From: Pedobacter insulae
Lineage (GTDB): Bacteria > Bacteroidota > Bacteroidia > Sphingobacteriales > Sphingobacteriaceae
Assembly (NCBI RefSeq): GCF_900113525.1
Contig: NZ_FOPP01000002.1
Location: 1-64,000 of the forward strand
DNA: 64,000 bases
Direction of reading: 5' to 3'
The position numbers and the translations under genes were made by a program. The notes below the pieces were generated by a model. That model worked only from the letters and a program-made list of their open reading frames with translations. It was not told the origin of the DNA and did not search any database. Below are positions 23,905-32,943 of this stretch, piece after piece; the stretch's first letter is position 1; every line of letters begins with the position of its first letter.

Positions 23905-25036
23905 TGATGATACGATTAAACTTTTTTAATAGCGGTAAAACCTGATCTAAAGGTAAGGCATTTACTTTATTTCCTGTTATTCCGGTCATAGTTTTTGCCG
24001 CAAATAAAGAATTGATAATAGCTTCTTCGGTGGCTTCTATCGCCGCCATAAAAAGGGGGGAAGTCTCATCATTGTGCAGGGTGCTATTTTTCAGCATGGT
24101 GGTTTTACTTGTATGTGGAGTTCTTAGATCTTTCGCCGTAGAAAAGGCTATCATATAATCTCCACTGCCATTTGATGCTATGCCGCCAGTTTTGCCCAGA
24201 CCTAAGAATGCCCGTTTTGCTAGTCTTTCCAGATTGCGACTATCTAAAGGTGCGTCTGTTGCGATAACCACCATACATGAACCATCAACATTGTTCAGTA
24301 ATTGATTACTAAAGCTAAATTTCCCTAGTTCTGCTCCAATCGGAACACCATCAATTTGCAATACGCCCCCAAAATTACTTTGAACTAATACACCAACGGT
24401 ATATCCCCCCAAATTTTTTGGTAATTTCCGGGAAGAGGTGCCAATTCCTCCTTTGTAGCCAAAGCATACCGTGCCAGTCCCTGCGCCTACATTGCCTTCT
24501 TCCACCTGCCCGGAATGGGCACTTTCAATTGCTTCCAAAACATGTTGCTTGGTAACATGGCGACCTCTAATATCATTTAAGTAGCTATCATTCGTTTCGC
24601 CAACTACTGCGTTTACTGATTTTATACTTTCGTTTCCTTTGTAGTTAAGGGTATAATCCAAGAGTCCTTCAATCCCTGCGGCCACGCTTAAGGTATTGGT
24701 TAATATGATTGGGGTTTCGATATTGCCCAGTTCAATGATTTGCGTAGTACCGGTTAATTTACCAAAACCATTTGCAGCAAAAATCGCAGCTGGTACTTTT
24801 TCCTGAAAAATATTATCTCCATGCGGTAAAATTGCTGTCACCCCTGTGTGAACGGTATCACCAATATTTAGGGTTATATGCCCCACTTTTACACCTTCAA
24901 CATCCGTTATGCCATTTAATTTTCCAGTTGGCATTACACCAATTTTTAGCTTATAATCGCGTGCTCTTTTAGCAAGTTGCGCATACGCCGAAATTTGAAT
25001 AATTGAAATTAACAGTATGAAAATCCATTTTTTCAT
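23894..25036 (-). CDS. P1-family (DmpA-type) self-cleaving aminopeptidase
   Basis: The 380-residue exported protein (signal peptide 1-19) belongs to the DmpA/BapA family, Ntn-like hydrolases that cut themselves before a Ser to free the nucleophile. The expected site is visible as DGS at 251-253, followed by CMVVIATDAPLDSRNLERLA, which matches the start of the DmpA beta chain. Activity on L-/D-amino acid amides or beta-peptides is known for relatives. It is periplasmic and overlaps the downstream aminotransferase gene. Substrate cannot be inferred. Confidence 0.88.
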   Translation of the reverse strand: MKKWIFILLISIIQISAYAQLAKRARDYKLKIGVMPTGKLNGITDVEGVKVGHITLNIGDTVHTGVTAILPHGDNIFQEKVPAAIFAANGFGKLTGTTQIIELGNIETPIILTNTLSVAAGIEGLLDYTLNYKGNESIKSVNAVVGETNDSYLNDIRGRHVTKQHVLEAIESAHSGQVEEGNVGAGTGTVCFGYKGGIGTSSRKLPKNLGGYTVGVLVQSNFGGVLQIDGVPIGAELGKFSFSNQLLNNVDGSCMVVIATDAPLDSRNLERLAKRAFLGLGKTGGIASNGSGDYMIAFSTAKDLRTPHTSKTTMLKNSTLHNDETSPLFMAAIEATEEAIINSLFAAKTMTGITGNKVNALPLDQVLPLLKKFNRIINEQ

Positions 25037-25143
25037 AAATAAGAATAATTGTTTATGAGTTAAATGTAGCGGTTTAATTATGATTTTAGAGTCATGTTAT
25101 TGAAAAATCAATCGGCTTTTTATGCTGAAATGAGATAAAGCAC

Positions 25144-25151
25144 TAACTTTA
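25144..25151 (+). promoter_or_regulatory. possible -7 element of the DCC gene
   Basis: TAACTTTA differs from TAnnTTTG only in the last base and ends four bases before the ATG at 25156. The transcript would be almost leaderless. Confidence 0.4.
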
Positions 25152-25155
25152 ATGT

Positions 25156-25557
25156 ATGATGAACGAAAAGACTGTAATTTTTTTCGATGGGCTTTGTAAT
25201 CTGTGCAATGGAGCGGTACAATTTACCATTCAAAGAGATCACCGTAATCTTTTCCATTTCGCTTCCTTACAAAGTGATTATGCAAAATTAAAATTATCAC
25301 CCTTTAATATCGATGTAGAGGATGGAAGTAGTTTTGTATTATTGGAAAATGGGAAGGTTTATGAACGCTCAACCGCGGCCTTAAAAGTTGCAAAAAAGCT
25401 AAGTGGTTTTTGGCCGTTGTTATACGGTTTTATAATCATACCGCGCTTTATTAGAGACTTTATCTATAATTTTATTGCTAAAAACCGGTACAAATGGTTC
25501 GGCAAGAAAGAAAGCTGTTGGGTACCTACACCAGCCTTAAAAGATAAATTTTTATAA
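25156..25557 (+). CDS. DCC-family thiol-disulfide oxidoreductase (DUF393)
   Basis: This 133-residue protein carries the defining D-G-x-C-x-x-C motif (FFDGLCNLCNG, residues 10-20) with the DCC residues at the N-terminus. The family is assumed to act in thiol-disulfide exchange. It has no signal peptide. A second ATG follows one codon later. It is convergent with the methyltransferase, with one base between the stop codons, and transcribed away from the P1 peptidase. Confidence 0.85.
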   Translation: MMNEKTVIFFDGLCNLCNGAVQFTIQRDHRNLFHFASLQSDYAKLKLSPFNIDVEDGSSFVLLENGKVYERSTAALKVAKKLSGFWPLLYGFIIIPRFIRDFIYNFIAKNRYKWFGKKESCWVPTPALKDKFL

Positions 25558-25558
25558 A

Positions 25559-26215
25559 TTACTTCATTAAGGTCGCTATGGTGTAGACTCTTTCGATCGA
25601 CTGCCCATCTTTGGAGGTTATTTGTTCAGTGAATTCTTTAAACTCAAAGTTTTTAAAGAAGCTATTTCGAATTAATTTTTCGACTTTGGGGATATCATAA
25701 AGTTCAAAAATGAATTTTGTAAATGGCAGTTTCTCCATAAAATCCCTTTGTGCAAAGGCAAAGCTAAACTTGCCGCCGGGTTTTAATACACGGTAAATCT
25801 CGTTGAGTAGCTGTAGTGGGTTCTTCCAGAAATAAAGGGTGTTTACCGTTAAAATCTTATTAAAGCAGTCGGCCTCAAAAGGGATATTTTCACCTTCATA
25901 AAGTGTAAAGGATACGTTTGCTTGAGTGTTAACTTTTCGTGCCTCTAAGCTCATTAACTCCGATATTTCAAGTCCCTGATAGCTAATATCTTCCGCTTTG
26001 TCTAAAATTTCTACAATATGTTTTCCATTTCCGTGACCTAATTCCAAAACGCGATCATTTGGCATTAAGGTTAGGGAAGAAATTGTATTTCTCGTCATTC
26101 CGATATTGCTGAAATGCATTTGCTCGGCAGTCCGAATACCGTCGTCTCCTGTTGGGTGACTAAGCTGCATAGCTATTTGACGAAATTGTTCTTCAGTGGG
26201 TTGTTGATGATTCAT
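25559..26215 (-). CDS. class I SAM-dependent methyltransferase
   Basis: This is a 218-residue Rossmann methyltransferase. The SAM motif I VLELGHGNGKH is followed by EIYRVLKPGGKFSFAF near the middle, as in UbiE/small-molecule methyltransferases. The start is taken at the ATG at 26215, whose ATGA overlaps the stop of the upstream 65-residue gene. An in-frame TTG at 26242 would lie well inside that gene. It is the third gene of an operon with a GH20 hexosaminidase. Substrate unknown. Confidence 0.85.
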   Translation of the reverse strand: MNHQQPTEEQFRQIAMQLSHPTGDDGIRTAEQMHFSNIGMTRNTISSLTLMPNDRVLELGHGNGKHIVEILDKAEDISYQGLEISELMSLEARKVNTQANVSFTLYEGENIPFEADCFNKILTVNTLYFWKNPLQLLNEIYRVLKPGGKFSFAFAQRDFMEKLPFTKFIFELYDIPKVEKLIRNSFFKNFEFKEFTEQITSKDGQSIERVYTIATLMK

Positions 26216-26409
26216 AATGTTTGTTTTCTTTTGCCGCTCCAAAGCCAGAGCGTGAATAACATTAAAGGAATAATAATACTAATTGCTACGATACTTAATT
26301 GGGTTTTTTTAACCACGATGTCGGGGTCGGTTGAAGTGAAGATATAAACACACTCCTTGATTGCGAATAAGGTAACTACGGTAAATAAAATTGCAAGAAA
26401 TCGCCTCAT
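26212..26409 (-). CDS. small two-helix membrane protein
   Basis: The 65 residues form two hydrophobic segments (about 4-25 and 38-59) around a polar loop and end in a basic tail (GKRKQT). No family is recognised. It is probably real. It starts with ATG 5 bp after the hexosaminidase stop and overlaps the methyltransferase start as ATGA, so it is a translationally coupled middle gene of a three-gene operon. Confidence 0.65.
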   Translation of the reverse strand: MRRFLAILFTVVTLFAIKECVYIFTSTDPDIVVKKTQLSIVAISIIIPLMLFTLWLWSGKRKQTL

Positions 26410-26414
26410 ATATT

Positions 26415-28088
26415 TTAATTTTCTAAGTATCGTTGACTATAAGTTATGTCCATTAAATCATAGCGTTTAAATTGTGTCTTTAAACGCCTTAAAAAATCAG
26501 GATAGTTTTTGTTTTGCTTAGGTGTCCATAACATCTCGCTTAAGGCATCTAATCGAGGGAATATCATGTATTCAACTTTGGAAGGGTTGGTAATATATTC
26601 GGACCACAAATTGCCCTGTGCACCCCAAATATATTTTTGCTGCGCCTCACTCAGCTCACTTGGTATTGGATCATATTCGTAAACTGTTGCCAATGGCAAA
26701 ACTTTGGCAGCAGTTAGGCTATCCTCTTTTGCAAATTGCGCATGATTAAAGTATAATTTTGTTTCGGGTGTCATAATCACCTTATGATTTTCCTTAGCTG
26801 CAGCGATGCCACCTTTTTCACCTCGCCAGCTCATTACTATAGCATTTGGAGCTAAACCTCCATCTAAAATCTCATCCCAACCAATAATTGTTTTGCCCCT
26901 ACTGTTTACAAATTTTTCTATGCGATGGATGAAATAGCTTTGCAGGGCATTCTCATCTTTCAGGTTGTTGTTTTTCATGATCTTCTGCGTCTCTGACGAG
27001 GCTCTCCACCAGATTTTAGAAGCCTCATCTCCTCCAATATGGATATATGGAGAGGGAAATAATGCAATAACTTCAGTTAACACATCTTGTAAAAACTCAA
27101 ATGTCTTTTCGGTAGGCTGTAGCACATTATTGTATTTATTCATCATGCCCCAGGTTTGAGGTACTTGGTATTTTTTATTTGGTTCTGTTCCCAATTCAGG
27201 ATAAGCTGCCAGTACGGCCATGCTATGTGCGGGCATTTCAATTTCCGGGATAATCGTAATGTATCTTTTTGCAGCATAATCGATTACTTCCTTAATTTCT
27301 TCCTGCGTATAAAATCCTCCATGTTTAATGCCGTCAGTTTTGAGTATAGCATTTTTCGGACTGATTTTTACTTCGTTGGGTAAAACTTGGTATCGGATTT
27401 CCTCATTTCCTTTGCCCGGCCAAAGTCCTATGATGCTTCCAGCTCTCCAAGCGCCAATTTCAGTGAGTTTTGGATACTTCTTAATTTCAATTCGCCAGCC
27501 ATGATCATCGGTTAAGTGCCAATGGAAATAATTCATTTTATGAAGCGCTAGATAGTCGATGTACTTTTTAACAAAAGCCACCTCAAAAAAATGTCTGCTA
27601 ACGTCAAGATGCATGCCGCGATAATCGAATCTCGGATAATCGTTTATACTAACTGACGGGATGGTAAGTTTGTCAGTTTTTTGGGCAGGCAATAATTGAA
27701 TTAGTGTTTGGATCCCATAAAAGATGCCTGTATCAGATTTTGCAACAATAGCAATCGAAGACTGATTTGATTGAAGGGTATAGGTTCCAGCATTGCCTTT
27801 CAGTCCTTTATCTATAGCAAGCGTAATCACATTAGTTCCCGCAAGATGTGCGGCTACCTTTTTTTCTAATTGGACATTGTAGTATTTATTTAGGTAATCT
27901 GATAGGAAGTTCGCTGAATTTAAATTTGATTGATCAGCAAAAAGGATTTTGGTGTTTTCATTGATCAAAAAGGGTTTGTTCGATGCTGAATTCACGATCT
28001 CAACAGGTTGCGGAATAATATTTATTTCTTGAGCTGAAAGGTTAAAGTTGAAAACGAAGAGCAAAAAGCAAAAAGCAAGTTTTTTCAT
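26415..28088 (-). CDS. beta-N-acetylhexosaminidase (GH20)
   Basis: The exported 557-residue glycosidase releases terminal N-acetylglucosamine or N-acetylgalactosamine by substrate-assisted catalysis. It has a signal peptide (1-20), an N-terminal GH20b domain (about 20-140) and the catalytic barrel. The Asp-Glu pair lies in HIGGDEA (Asp354, Glu355), and HLTDDHGWRIEI is another GH20 hallmark. The start is the ATG at 28088. A TTG at 28124 lies in the -7 element TACATTTG and is rejected. Likely targets are peptidoglycan fragments, chitin or glycans. Confidence 0.93.
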   Translation of the reverse strand: MKKLAFCFLLFVFNFNLSAQEINIIPQPVEIVNSASNKPFLINENTKILFADQSNLNSANFLSDYLNKYYNVQLEKKVAAHLAGTNVITLAIDKGLKGNAGTYTLQSNQSSIAIVAKSDTGIFYGIQTLIQLLPAQKTDKLTIPSVSINDYPRFDYRGMHLDVSRHFFEVAFVKKYIDYLALHKMNYFHWHLTDDHGWRIEIKKYPKLTEIGAWRAGSIIGLWPGKGNEEIRYQVLPNEVKISPKNAILKTDGIKHGGFYTQEEIKEVIDYAAKRYITIIPEIEMPAHSMAVLAAYPELGTEPNKKYQVPQTWGMMNKYNNVLQPTEKTFEFLQDVLTEVIALFPSPYIHIGGDEASKIWWRASSETQKIMKNNNLKDENALQSYFIHRIEKFVNSRGKTIIGWDEILDGGLAPNAIVMSWRGEKGGIAAAKENHKVIMTPETKLYFNHAQFAKEDSLTAAKVLPLATVYEYDPIPSELSEAQQKYIWGAQGNLWSEYITNPSKVEYMIFPRLDALSEMLWTPKQNKNYPDFLRRLKTQFKRYDLMDITYSQRYLEN

Positions 28089-28121
28089 TGAAATATAATT
28101 TTTTAGCGGTCTGATTTTCTT

Positions 28122-28129
28122 CAAATGTA
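28122..28129 (-). promoter_or_regulatory. -7 element of the GH20 operon
   Basis: Minus-strand TACATTTG lies 33 bases before the ATG at 28088. It fits TAnnTTTG. Confidence 0.6.
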
Positions 28130-28230
28130 AGAATTCTACAGCTAAATTATCTTCTCTGCTTGAGAGAGATCAAGAGCTAATGTTGAAGATCTTTCACTAT
28201 GCTATGATGGAAATACGAAATAGCAAAACA

Positions 28231-28262
28231 AAAAAAGCTCCCGACTTTCATCGAGAGCTTTT
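28231..28262 (-). terminator. rpsA terminator
   Basis: Arms AAAAGCTC (28233-28240) and GAGCTTTT (28255-28262), with an inner CGA/TCG extension, form a hairpin. On the minus strand a run of seven T follows. It lies 24 bases beyond the rpsA stop. Confidence 0.85.
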
Positions 28263-28285
28263 AATTTATTAGCTAATTAAAAAGC

Positions 28286-30220
28286 TTATTTTCCTTTTTT
28301 CTTGCTTTCTTCGCCTTCCATTTGCTCTTTTAACTGAGCCAATACGCCAAGATCACCTAAAGTAGATTTCTCTACAGAATCTTTTACTTTTTTAACTGCA
28401 CTTACAGAAGCTTTAGCTTCTTTCTTTTTAGTAGCTCTTTCTTCAGCAGCAACTTCTGCTTTAGCCTCTTCCCAGATACGGGCGTGAGAAACAACGATAC
28501 GCTTAGCATCTTTGTTAAACTCAATGATTTTGAAATCATTAGTTTCTTCAGCTTTGATTACAGAACCATCTTCTTTAGCCATATGTTTAGTAGGCACGAA
28601 ACCTTCAACACCATAAGGTAAAGCAATAACAGCACCTTTATCAGTTACTTTAACTACAGTACCTTGATGAATTGAATCAAGTGTAAAGATAGTTTCGAAA
28701 GTATCCCAAGGGTTTTCTTCTAATTGTTTGTGACCTAAGCTTAATTTGCGGTTTTCAACATCAAGTTCTAAAACAACAACGTCTAAGGTATCACCAACTT
28801 TAGTAAACTCATTCGGGTGGTTAACTTTTTTGCTCCAAGAAAGGTCAGAAATGTGGATTAATCCATCAATTCCTTCTTCAATTTCAACAAATACACCGAA
28901 GTTAGTCATGTTTTTAACTACAGCTTGGTGTTTGCTGCCAATTGGATATCTTTCAGCAACATTACCCCAAGGATCTTGAGTTAATTGTTTAATACCTAAG
29001 CTCATTTTACGTTCATCTCTATCTAAAGTTAAAACTTCAGCTTCGATTTCATCACCAACTTTCAAGAATTCTTGTGGTGAACGTAGGTTTTGTGACCAGC
29101 TCATTTCTGAAACGTGGATTAAACCTTCAACACCAGGGATGATTTCTAAGAAAGCACCGTAATCAGCTACAGTAACAATTTTACCTTTTACTTTAGAACC
29201 AACAGCTAAGTTAGCATCTAAATTTTCCCAAGGATGTGGAGTTAATTGTTTTAAGCCTAAAGCAATACGTTTTTTCTCATCATCAAAGTCTAAAACAACA
29301 ACGTTGATTTTTTCGTCTAATGATAACACTTCTTTCGGATGCTCTATGCGACCCCAAGAAATATCGGTAATGTGCAATAAACCATCAACACCGCCTAAAT
29401 CGATGAACACACCAAAGTCAGTAATGTTTTTCACAGTACCTTCTAATACTTGTCCTTTTTCTAATTTAGAAACGATTTCAACTTTTTGGCTTTCTAAATC
29501 GTCTTCAATTAATATTTTATGAGATACAACTACGTTTTTAAACTCATGATTAATTTTAACAACTTTGAACTCCATTGTTTTACCCACGTATACATCGTAA
29601 TCGCGGATAGGTTTAATGTCAATTTGAGAACCAGGTAAGAACGCTTCTACACCCATAATGTCAACAATTAAACCACCTTTAGTACGGCTTTTCACAAAAC
29701 CATTAATGATTGTGTCATTGTCAAGGGCTGCGTTAATAGTTTCCCATGAACGTTGGGTTTTTGCTCTCTTACGAGATAAAATCAACTGACCATTCGCATC
29801 TTCTGGAGCTTCTACGAAAACATCCACTGAATCGCCAATTTTCAAATCAGGTGTATCACGGAACTCTGAAGTTGATACTAAACCGTCAGATTTAAAGCCA
29901 ACATTTAATACAACGTCTTTGTTGTTGATCGATACAACGATACCACTAATGATCTCGCCTTGCGTGATTTGATTGAAAGTATCTGTATACATATCTTCAA
30001 ACTTTTTACGGTCTGCGTCACTGTAGTTACCAAATACTTTATCATCTGCATCCCAATCAAAATCTTGATCTGGTGTTGCTAATGATGATTTGATTTGTTC
30101 GATAGAAACCGAATCAGCTTCTGACTCAATTGTTTCTTTCTCGGTTAGACGAGCGTCTGCACCTTGTAGTTCGGCTGTTTTAGCCTCTAGTTCTTTTTCT
30201 GCTACTTGTTTTTTAGCCAT
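28286..30220 (-). CDS. rpsA: 30S ribosomal protein S1
   Basis: S1 is the mRNA-binding ribosomal protein that helps initiate translation. The 644 residues contain six S1 (OB-fold) repeats between about 85 and 590. The best conserved ones show GVFVDL/GVFIDLGGVDGLLHITDISW-type segments. The tails are acidic at the N-terminus and Lys-rich at the C-terminus. The length exceeds the enterobacterial protein because of these tails. It is a single-gene unit with an rRNA-like promoter and its own terminator. AAAGGAG lies 12 bases before the ATG, farther than an effective Shine-Dalgarno would usually be. Confidence 0.97.
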   Translation of the reverse strand: MAKKQVAEKELEAKTAELQGADARLTEKETIESEADSVSIEQIKSSLATPDQDFDWDADDKVFGNYSDADRKKFEDMYTDTFNQITQGEIISGIVVSINNKDVVLNVGFKSDGLVSTSEFRDTPDLKIGDSVDVFVEAPEDANGQLILSRKRAKTQRSWETINAALDNDTIINGFVKSRTKGGLIVDIMGVEAFLPGSQIDIKPIRDYDVYVGKTMEFKVVKINHEFKNVVVSHKILIEDDLESQKVEIVSKLEKGQVLEGTVKNITDFGVFIDLGGVDGLLHITDISWGRIEHPKEVLSLDEKINVVVLDFDDEKKRIALGLKQLTPHPWENLDANLAVGSKVKGKIVTVADYGAFLEIIPGVEGLIHVSEMSWSQNLRSPQEFLKVGDEIEAEVLTLDRDERKMSLGIKQLTQDPWGNVAERYPIGSKHQAVVKNMTNFGVFVEIEEGIDGLIHISDLSWSKKVNHPNEFTKVGDTLDVVVLELDVENRKLSLGHKQLEENPWDTFETIFTLDSIHQGTVVKVTDKGAVIALPYGVEGFVPTKHMAKEDGSVIKAEETNDFKIIEFNKDAKRIVVSHARIWEEAKAEVAAEERATKKKEAKASVSAVKKVKDSVEKSTLGDLGVLAQLKEQMEGEESKKKGK

Positions 30221-30240
30221 TAATTAATAATCTCCTTTGT

Positions 30241-30268
30241 TCCCTATTTAGGGACTGCAAAGGTAGAA
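30241..30268 (-). promoter_or_regulatory. rpsA promoter and leader hairpin
   Basis: On the minus strand TTCTACCTTTGCAGTCCC (30268-30251) is identical to the rRNA P3 promoter at 329-346 and contains the -7 element TACCTTTG (30258-30265). TCCCTA and TAGGGA (30241-30254) then form a small inverted repeat at the start of the transcript. Confidence 0.8.
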
Positions 30269-30465
30269 ATTTCTTTTTTAATAGGAAACATTTTTTTAAT
30301 AAATGTTGCTGATTGTTAAGGATATAGTCAAAAACAGGTGAAGATATCCGAACTATTGAGGCATTTTTCTGTTATTAGCGGTAACTCGATTGTTGTTTTT
30401 TTAGTCGGCAAAGCAAAGCCTTAGGTATAGAAGAGCTAAGATAATTTTAGATTTTTATAAGAAAT

Positions 30466-31179
30466 TTAATTCTTCTTAAATATTCCTTTCGTGAAACCTT
30501 CCCCAACCAACGTACTGTCATCTCTTATCAACAAGAGAAAGGTATTTTCTTGTTGTTTAAACTTAATCACATCTCCCTCTATCACATAATGGGCGGTGGA
30601 TAGAGAGTCTAAGTAGGTGTCGTGTATAACAACAGAATCTTTAGATTTAAAATCAAATGATTGATATTGGGCATCGGTATCCGTTGTGTATTTCCCTGAA
30701 ACAACCTTTTCTACAATAAAGCCCAGATAAAAAAAATAACCGATGATAAGTACCATGGCCGCCGAGAAAACCATAAATACTTTGTTCGGGACAAATTTGA
30801 TGATCACAAAAAGCAGCATCACCATCACCACGATCGCAAGTATAATAAAAACTATATTACCTCGACCTTCCTCGTTGTTTTGGGTTACAGTGACCACTGT
30901 TTCTGCTGATTTCTTGATAGGGACCGGACTAATTCTACGCAAATAATCCTTGCTAACCCATCCTTCGCCATTTGTAACCTTAATTTTGAAAAATTTTGTG
31001 TCTGAAGAATCTAATACAGCTACATTTTCGCCTTGAGGTAAAAAGCCGATTTTCTTACTACTGGGATCCTTGGTTTCCCTAACATTCAGTTTGTCAGCTG
31101 TAACACTATAAATATCCTGTGCATTAACACTAAATGAAAAAAGAACGAAAGTAAAGAGCAAGAAAAAATATCTATTCAT
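30466..31179 (-). CDS. SH3b-domain envelope protein
   Basis: This 237-residue protein has a signal peptide or anchor (1-20). A bacterial SH3 domain (about 22-85) carries the KLNVRETKDPSSKKIGFLPQGE pattern. Two membrane helices follow (about 108-130 and 135-157), then a C-terminal beta-rich domain of about 75 residues. SH3b domains often bind cell-wall peptides. The start is set at MNRYFF (31179), which gives a clean signal peptide; ATG 31188 would add three residues and the TTG at 31203 is unlikely. The function is otherwise unknown. Confidence 0.7.
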   Translation of the reverse strand: MNRYFFLLFTFVLFSFSVNAQDIYSVTADKLNVRETKDPSSKKIGFLPQGENVAVLDSSDTKFFKIKVTNGEGWVSKDYLRRISPVPIKKSAETVVTVTQNNEEGRGNIVFIILAIVVMVMLLFVIIKFVPNKVFMVFSAAMVLIIGYFFYLGFIVEKVVSGKYTTDTDAQYQSFDFKSKDSVVIHDTYLDSLSTAHYVIEGDVIKFKQQENTFLLLIRDDSTLVGEGFTKGIFKKN

Positions 31180-31269
31180 AATGATCATATTAATGGCATC
31201 CAATTAACGATACCAGTAGAAATAATAAGCCGCAAACTTAGGAAACCTTTCCGGAAACTTCCAGCGGAT

Positions 31270-31293
31270 TTAAAAATTAACGTTAATTTTTAA
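31270..31293. repeat. 24-bp perfect palindrome
   Basis: TTAAAAATTAAC joined to GTTAATTTTTAA is perfectly self-complementary with no loop. It lies 56 bases beyond the DUF1080 gene and 91 bases before the SH3b gene, on the same strand. It could be an operator for a dimeric regulator or part of a terminator. Confidence 0.6.
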
Positions 31294-31348
31294 GAAAGGT
31301 TTTAATCGAGAGATATAATTATGATAGTATCTAAGGAAGAATTTAGCG

Positions 31349-32188
31349 CTAATTTTCTTTGCTAATTTTTTCCAAAACTTTGTTGAGCTTTGCCTTATCT
31401 TTTGCGTAAGGTGCTAAATCAAATAAGGCAACTTTTCTAAATTCTACAGGGTGACTTTCGCTTTGCAAAGAAATAAAACCGCTCGTTAAAGCCTTCCCAT
31501 CTTGTTTAACTTTTGGATCGAAATTGCTCACGCTTCCGCCGCCTATTTGCGGCTTGGTATATTGTAAAACTAGTTCTTTATTTACGAAGTGCTTAATGAT
31601 CGAATCTCCTAAAACTAAAAACTCTGCAGTAACCCATTGATCACCATGGAAGGTTTTTGAATTAGATTCCAAACAATGTATTTCATTCAGTTTATCGTTT
31701 AAAAAAACGGTTGTTCCGGGAGTACATACATTACTGGTATGGCGCTCATGAGTTCCATCGCCCCCTAACAATTGTCCTTCAACAGATATAGGAAAATCTT
31801 GATCTTTCAACATTGTTTTAGGATCCTGGCCATGTAACATGGCGCCACTATTTCTTGTAGCCCAACCTTCACCTCCTTTCGCCTGCTCACCAACAAAACG
31901 GTATTCTACCTTCAATAAATAATATGAAAATGGTTTTTTATAATGAATGTGCCCATATTGCCTATCGAAATTGTTATATCCATCATAACTAACCTTCATC
32001 ACTCCATTTTCTACCCGAAAAGTATTTGCATAATTTTCGCCAACTTCATGTTTGGCAATTTTAACTGTCCAATCTTTTAAGTCTTTTCCATTAAAAAGAT
32101 TAATCCAGCCTTTTTGAGCCTTAACTGTAGATGAAAAGATGATGAATAAACTTAAAATAAGGAATTTTGCTGAACAAGGTATAGTCAT
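31349..32188 (-). CDS. DUF1080 (3-keto-disaccharide hydrolase-like) exported protein
   Basis: The 279-residue exported protein (signal peptide about 1-25) carries the DUF1080 beta-sandwich. Its signature segments are WINLFNGKDLKDWTVK near the start, GGEGWATRNSGAMLHGQ in the middle and GFISLQSESHPVEFRKV near the end. Some members hydrolyse 3-keto-disaccharides; others may only bind sugars. The start is the ATG at 32188, since the longer frame begins with TTG and would bury the signal peptide. It lies 28 bp downstream of cmk on the same strand. Confidence 0.85.
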   Translation of the reverse strand: MTIPCSAKFLILSLFIIFSSTVKAQKGWINLFNGKDLKDWTVKIAKHEVGENYANTFRVENGVMKVSYDGYNNFDRQYGHIHYKKPFSYYLLKVEYRFVGEQAKGGEGWATRNSGAMLHGQDPKTMLKDQDFPISVEGQLLGGDGTHERHTSNVCTPGTTVFLNDKLNEIHCLESNSKTFHGDQWVTAEFLVLGDSIIKHFVNKELVLQYTKPQIGGGSVSNFDPKVKQDGKALTSGFISLQSESHPVEFRKVALFDLAPYAKDKAKLNKVLEKISKEN

Positions 32189-32216
32189 AGGAATAAAGTT
32201 TTGACTAAAATACAAT

Positions 32217-32906
32217 TTAATTTGAACTACTTTCTAAAAAAGGCTCTACTCGTTCCAATGCAAAATTTAATTGTTCTTGTTCGGTGAGCTCTGTATTGTC
32301 TAAAATGATCGCATCTTCTGCTCTCGTTAATGGGCTTTCTACTCTTGTCGTATCTGCATAGTCGCGATGTGCAAGGTTTTCGAAAACTTCTTCTAGCGTA
32401 GTTACCGTATCTCCTTTTGAAACAAGCTCATTAAATCTTCTCTCAGCTCTGATCTTGGGATCTGCTGTCATGAAAAATTTTACCTGGGCATCTTCAAATA
32501 CTGCTGTGCCAATGTCACGGCCATCCATAACTATGTTCTTAGACTTGCCCATGCGTTGCTGTTGCTTTACCATATCATGGCGAACCATCTTATGGGCGGA
32601 GACCTCGCTTACACTTTCGGAAACAGGCATCTGTCTGATTTCTTCAAAAACTTCTTCTCCGTTTAAAAGAATATGAGATTCATAATCACGCGAGTGGAAA
32701 TTAAGTTCGATATGCTGTAGGGCATCTTTCACATCTGCTTCATTAGTTATATCTACTTCATTTCTAATGAAATAAAGTGTTACAGCACGATACATAGCGC
32801 CGCTATCAATGTAAATAAAGCCTAATTTTTTTGCCAAAGCCTTGGCAAGCGTGCTTTTTCCACATGAAGAATAGCCATCTATTGCTACAACTATGTTTTT
32901 TCTCAT
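32217..32906 (-). CDS. cmk: cytidylate kinase
   Basis: Cmk phosphorylates CMP and dCMP with ATP. The 229-residue protein has the P-loop GYSSCGKST at 11-19, the NMP-binding DSGAMYRAVTLYF segment and the GRDIGT motif typical of the family. The start is the ATG at 32906; the TTG at 32924 lies upstream of the -7 element and cannot be used. The -7 element ends six bases before the ATG, so the mRNA is nearly leaderless. It is divergent from arfB, and a DUF1080 gene follows on the same strand. Confidence 0.95.
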   Translation of the reverse strand: MRKNIVVAIDGYSSCGKSTLAKALAKKLGFIYIDSGAMYRAVTLYFIRNEVDITNEADVKDALQHIELNFHSRDYESHILLNGEEVFEEIRQMPVSESVSEVSAHKMVRHDMVKQQQRMGKSKNIVMDGRDIGTAVFEDAQVKFFMTADPKIRAERRFNELVSKGDTVTTLEEVFENLAHRDYADTTRVESPLTRAEDAIILDNTELTEQEQLNFALERVEPFLESSSN

Positions 32907-32907
32907 A

Positions 32908-32939
32908 TTGGACAAAGATAACAATTCTAATTACCTTTG
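32908..32939. promoter_or_regulatory. overlapping divergent promoters of cmk and arfB
   Basis: The minus-strand TATCTTTG (32920-32913) serves cmk (ATG 32906). The plus-strand TACCTTTG (32932-32939) serves arfB (ATG 32944), with TTG (32908-32910) as its -33 element 21 bases upstream. Only 37 bases separate the two start codons, so the polymerases must compete. Confidence 0.75.
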
Positions 32940-32943
32940 CTAT

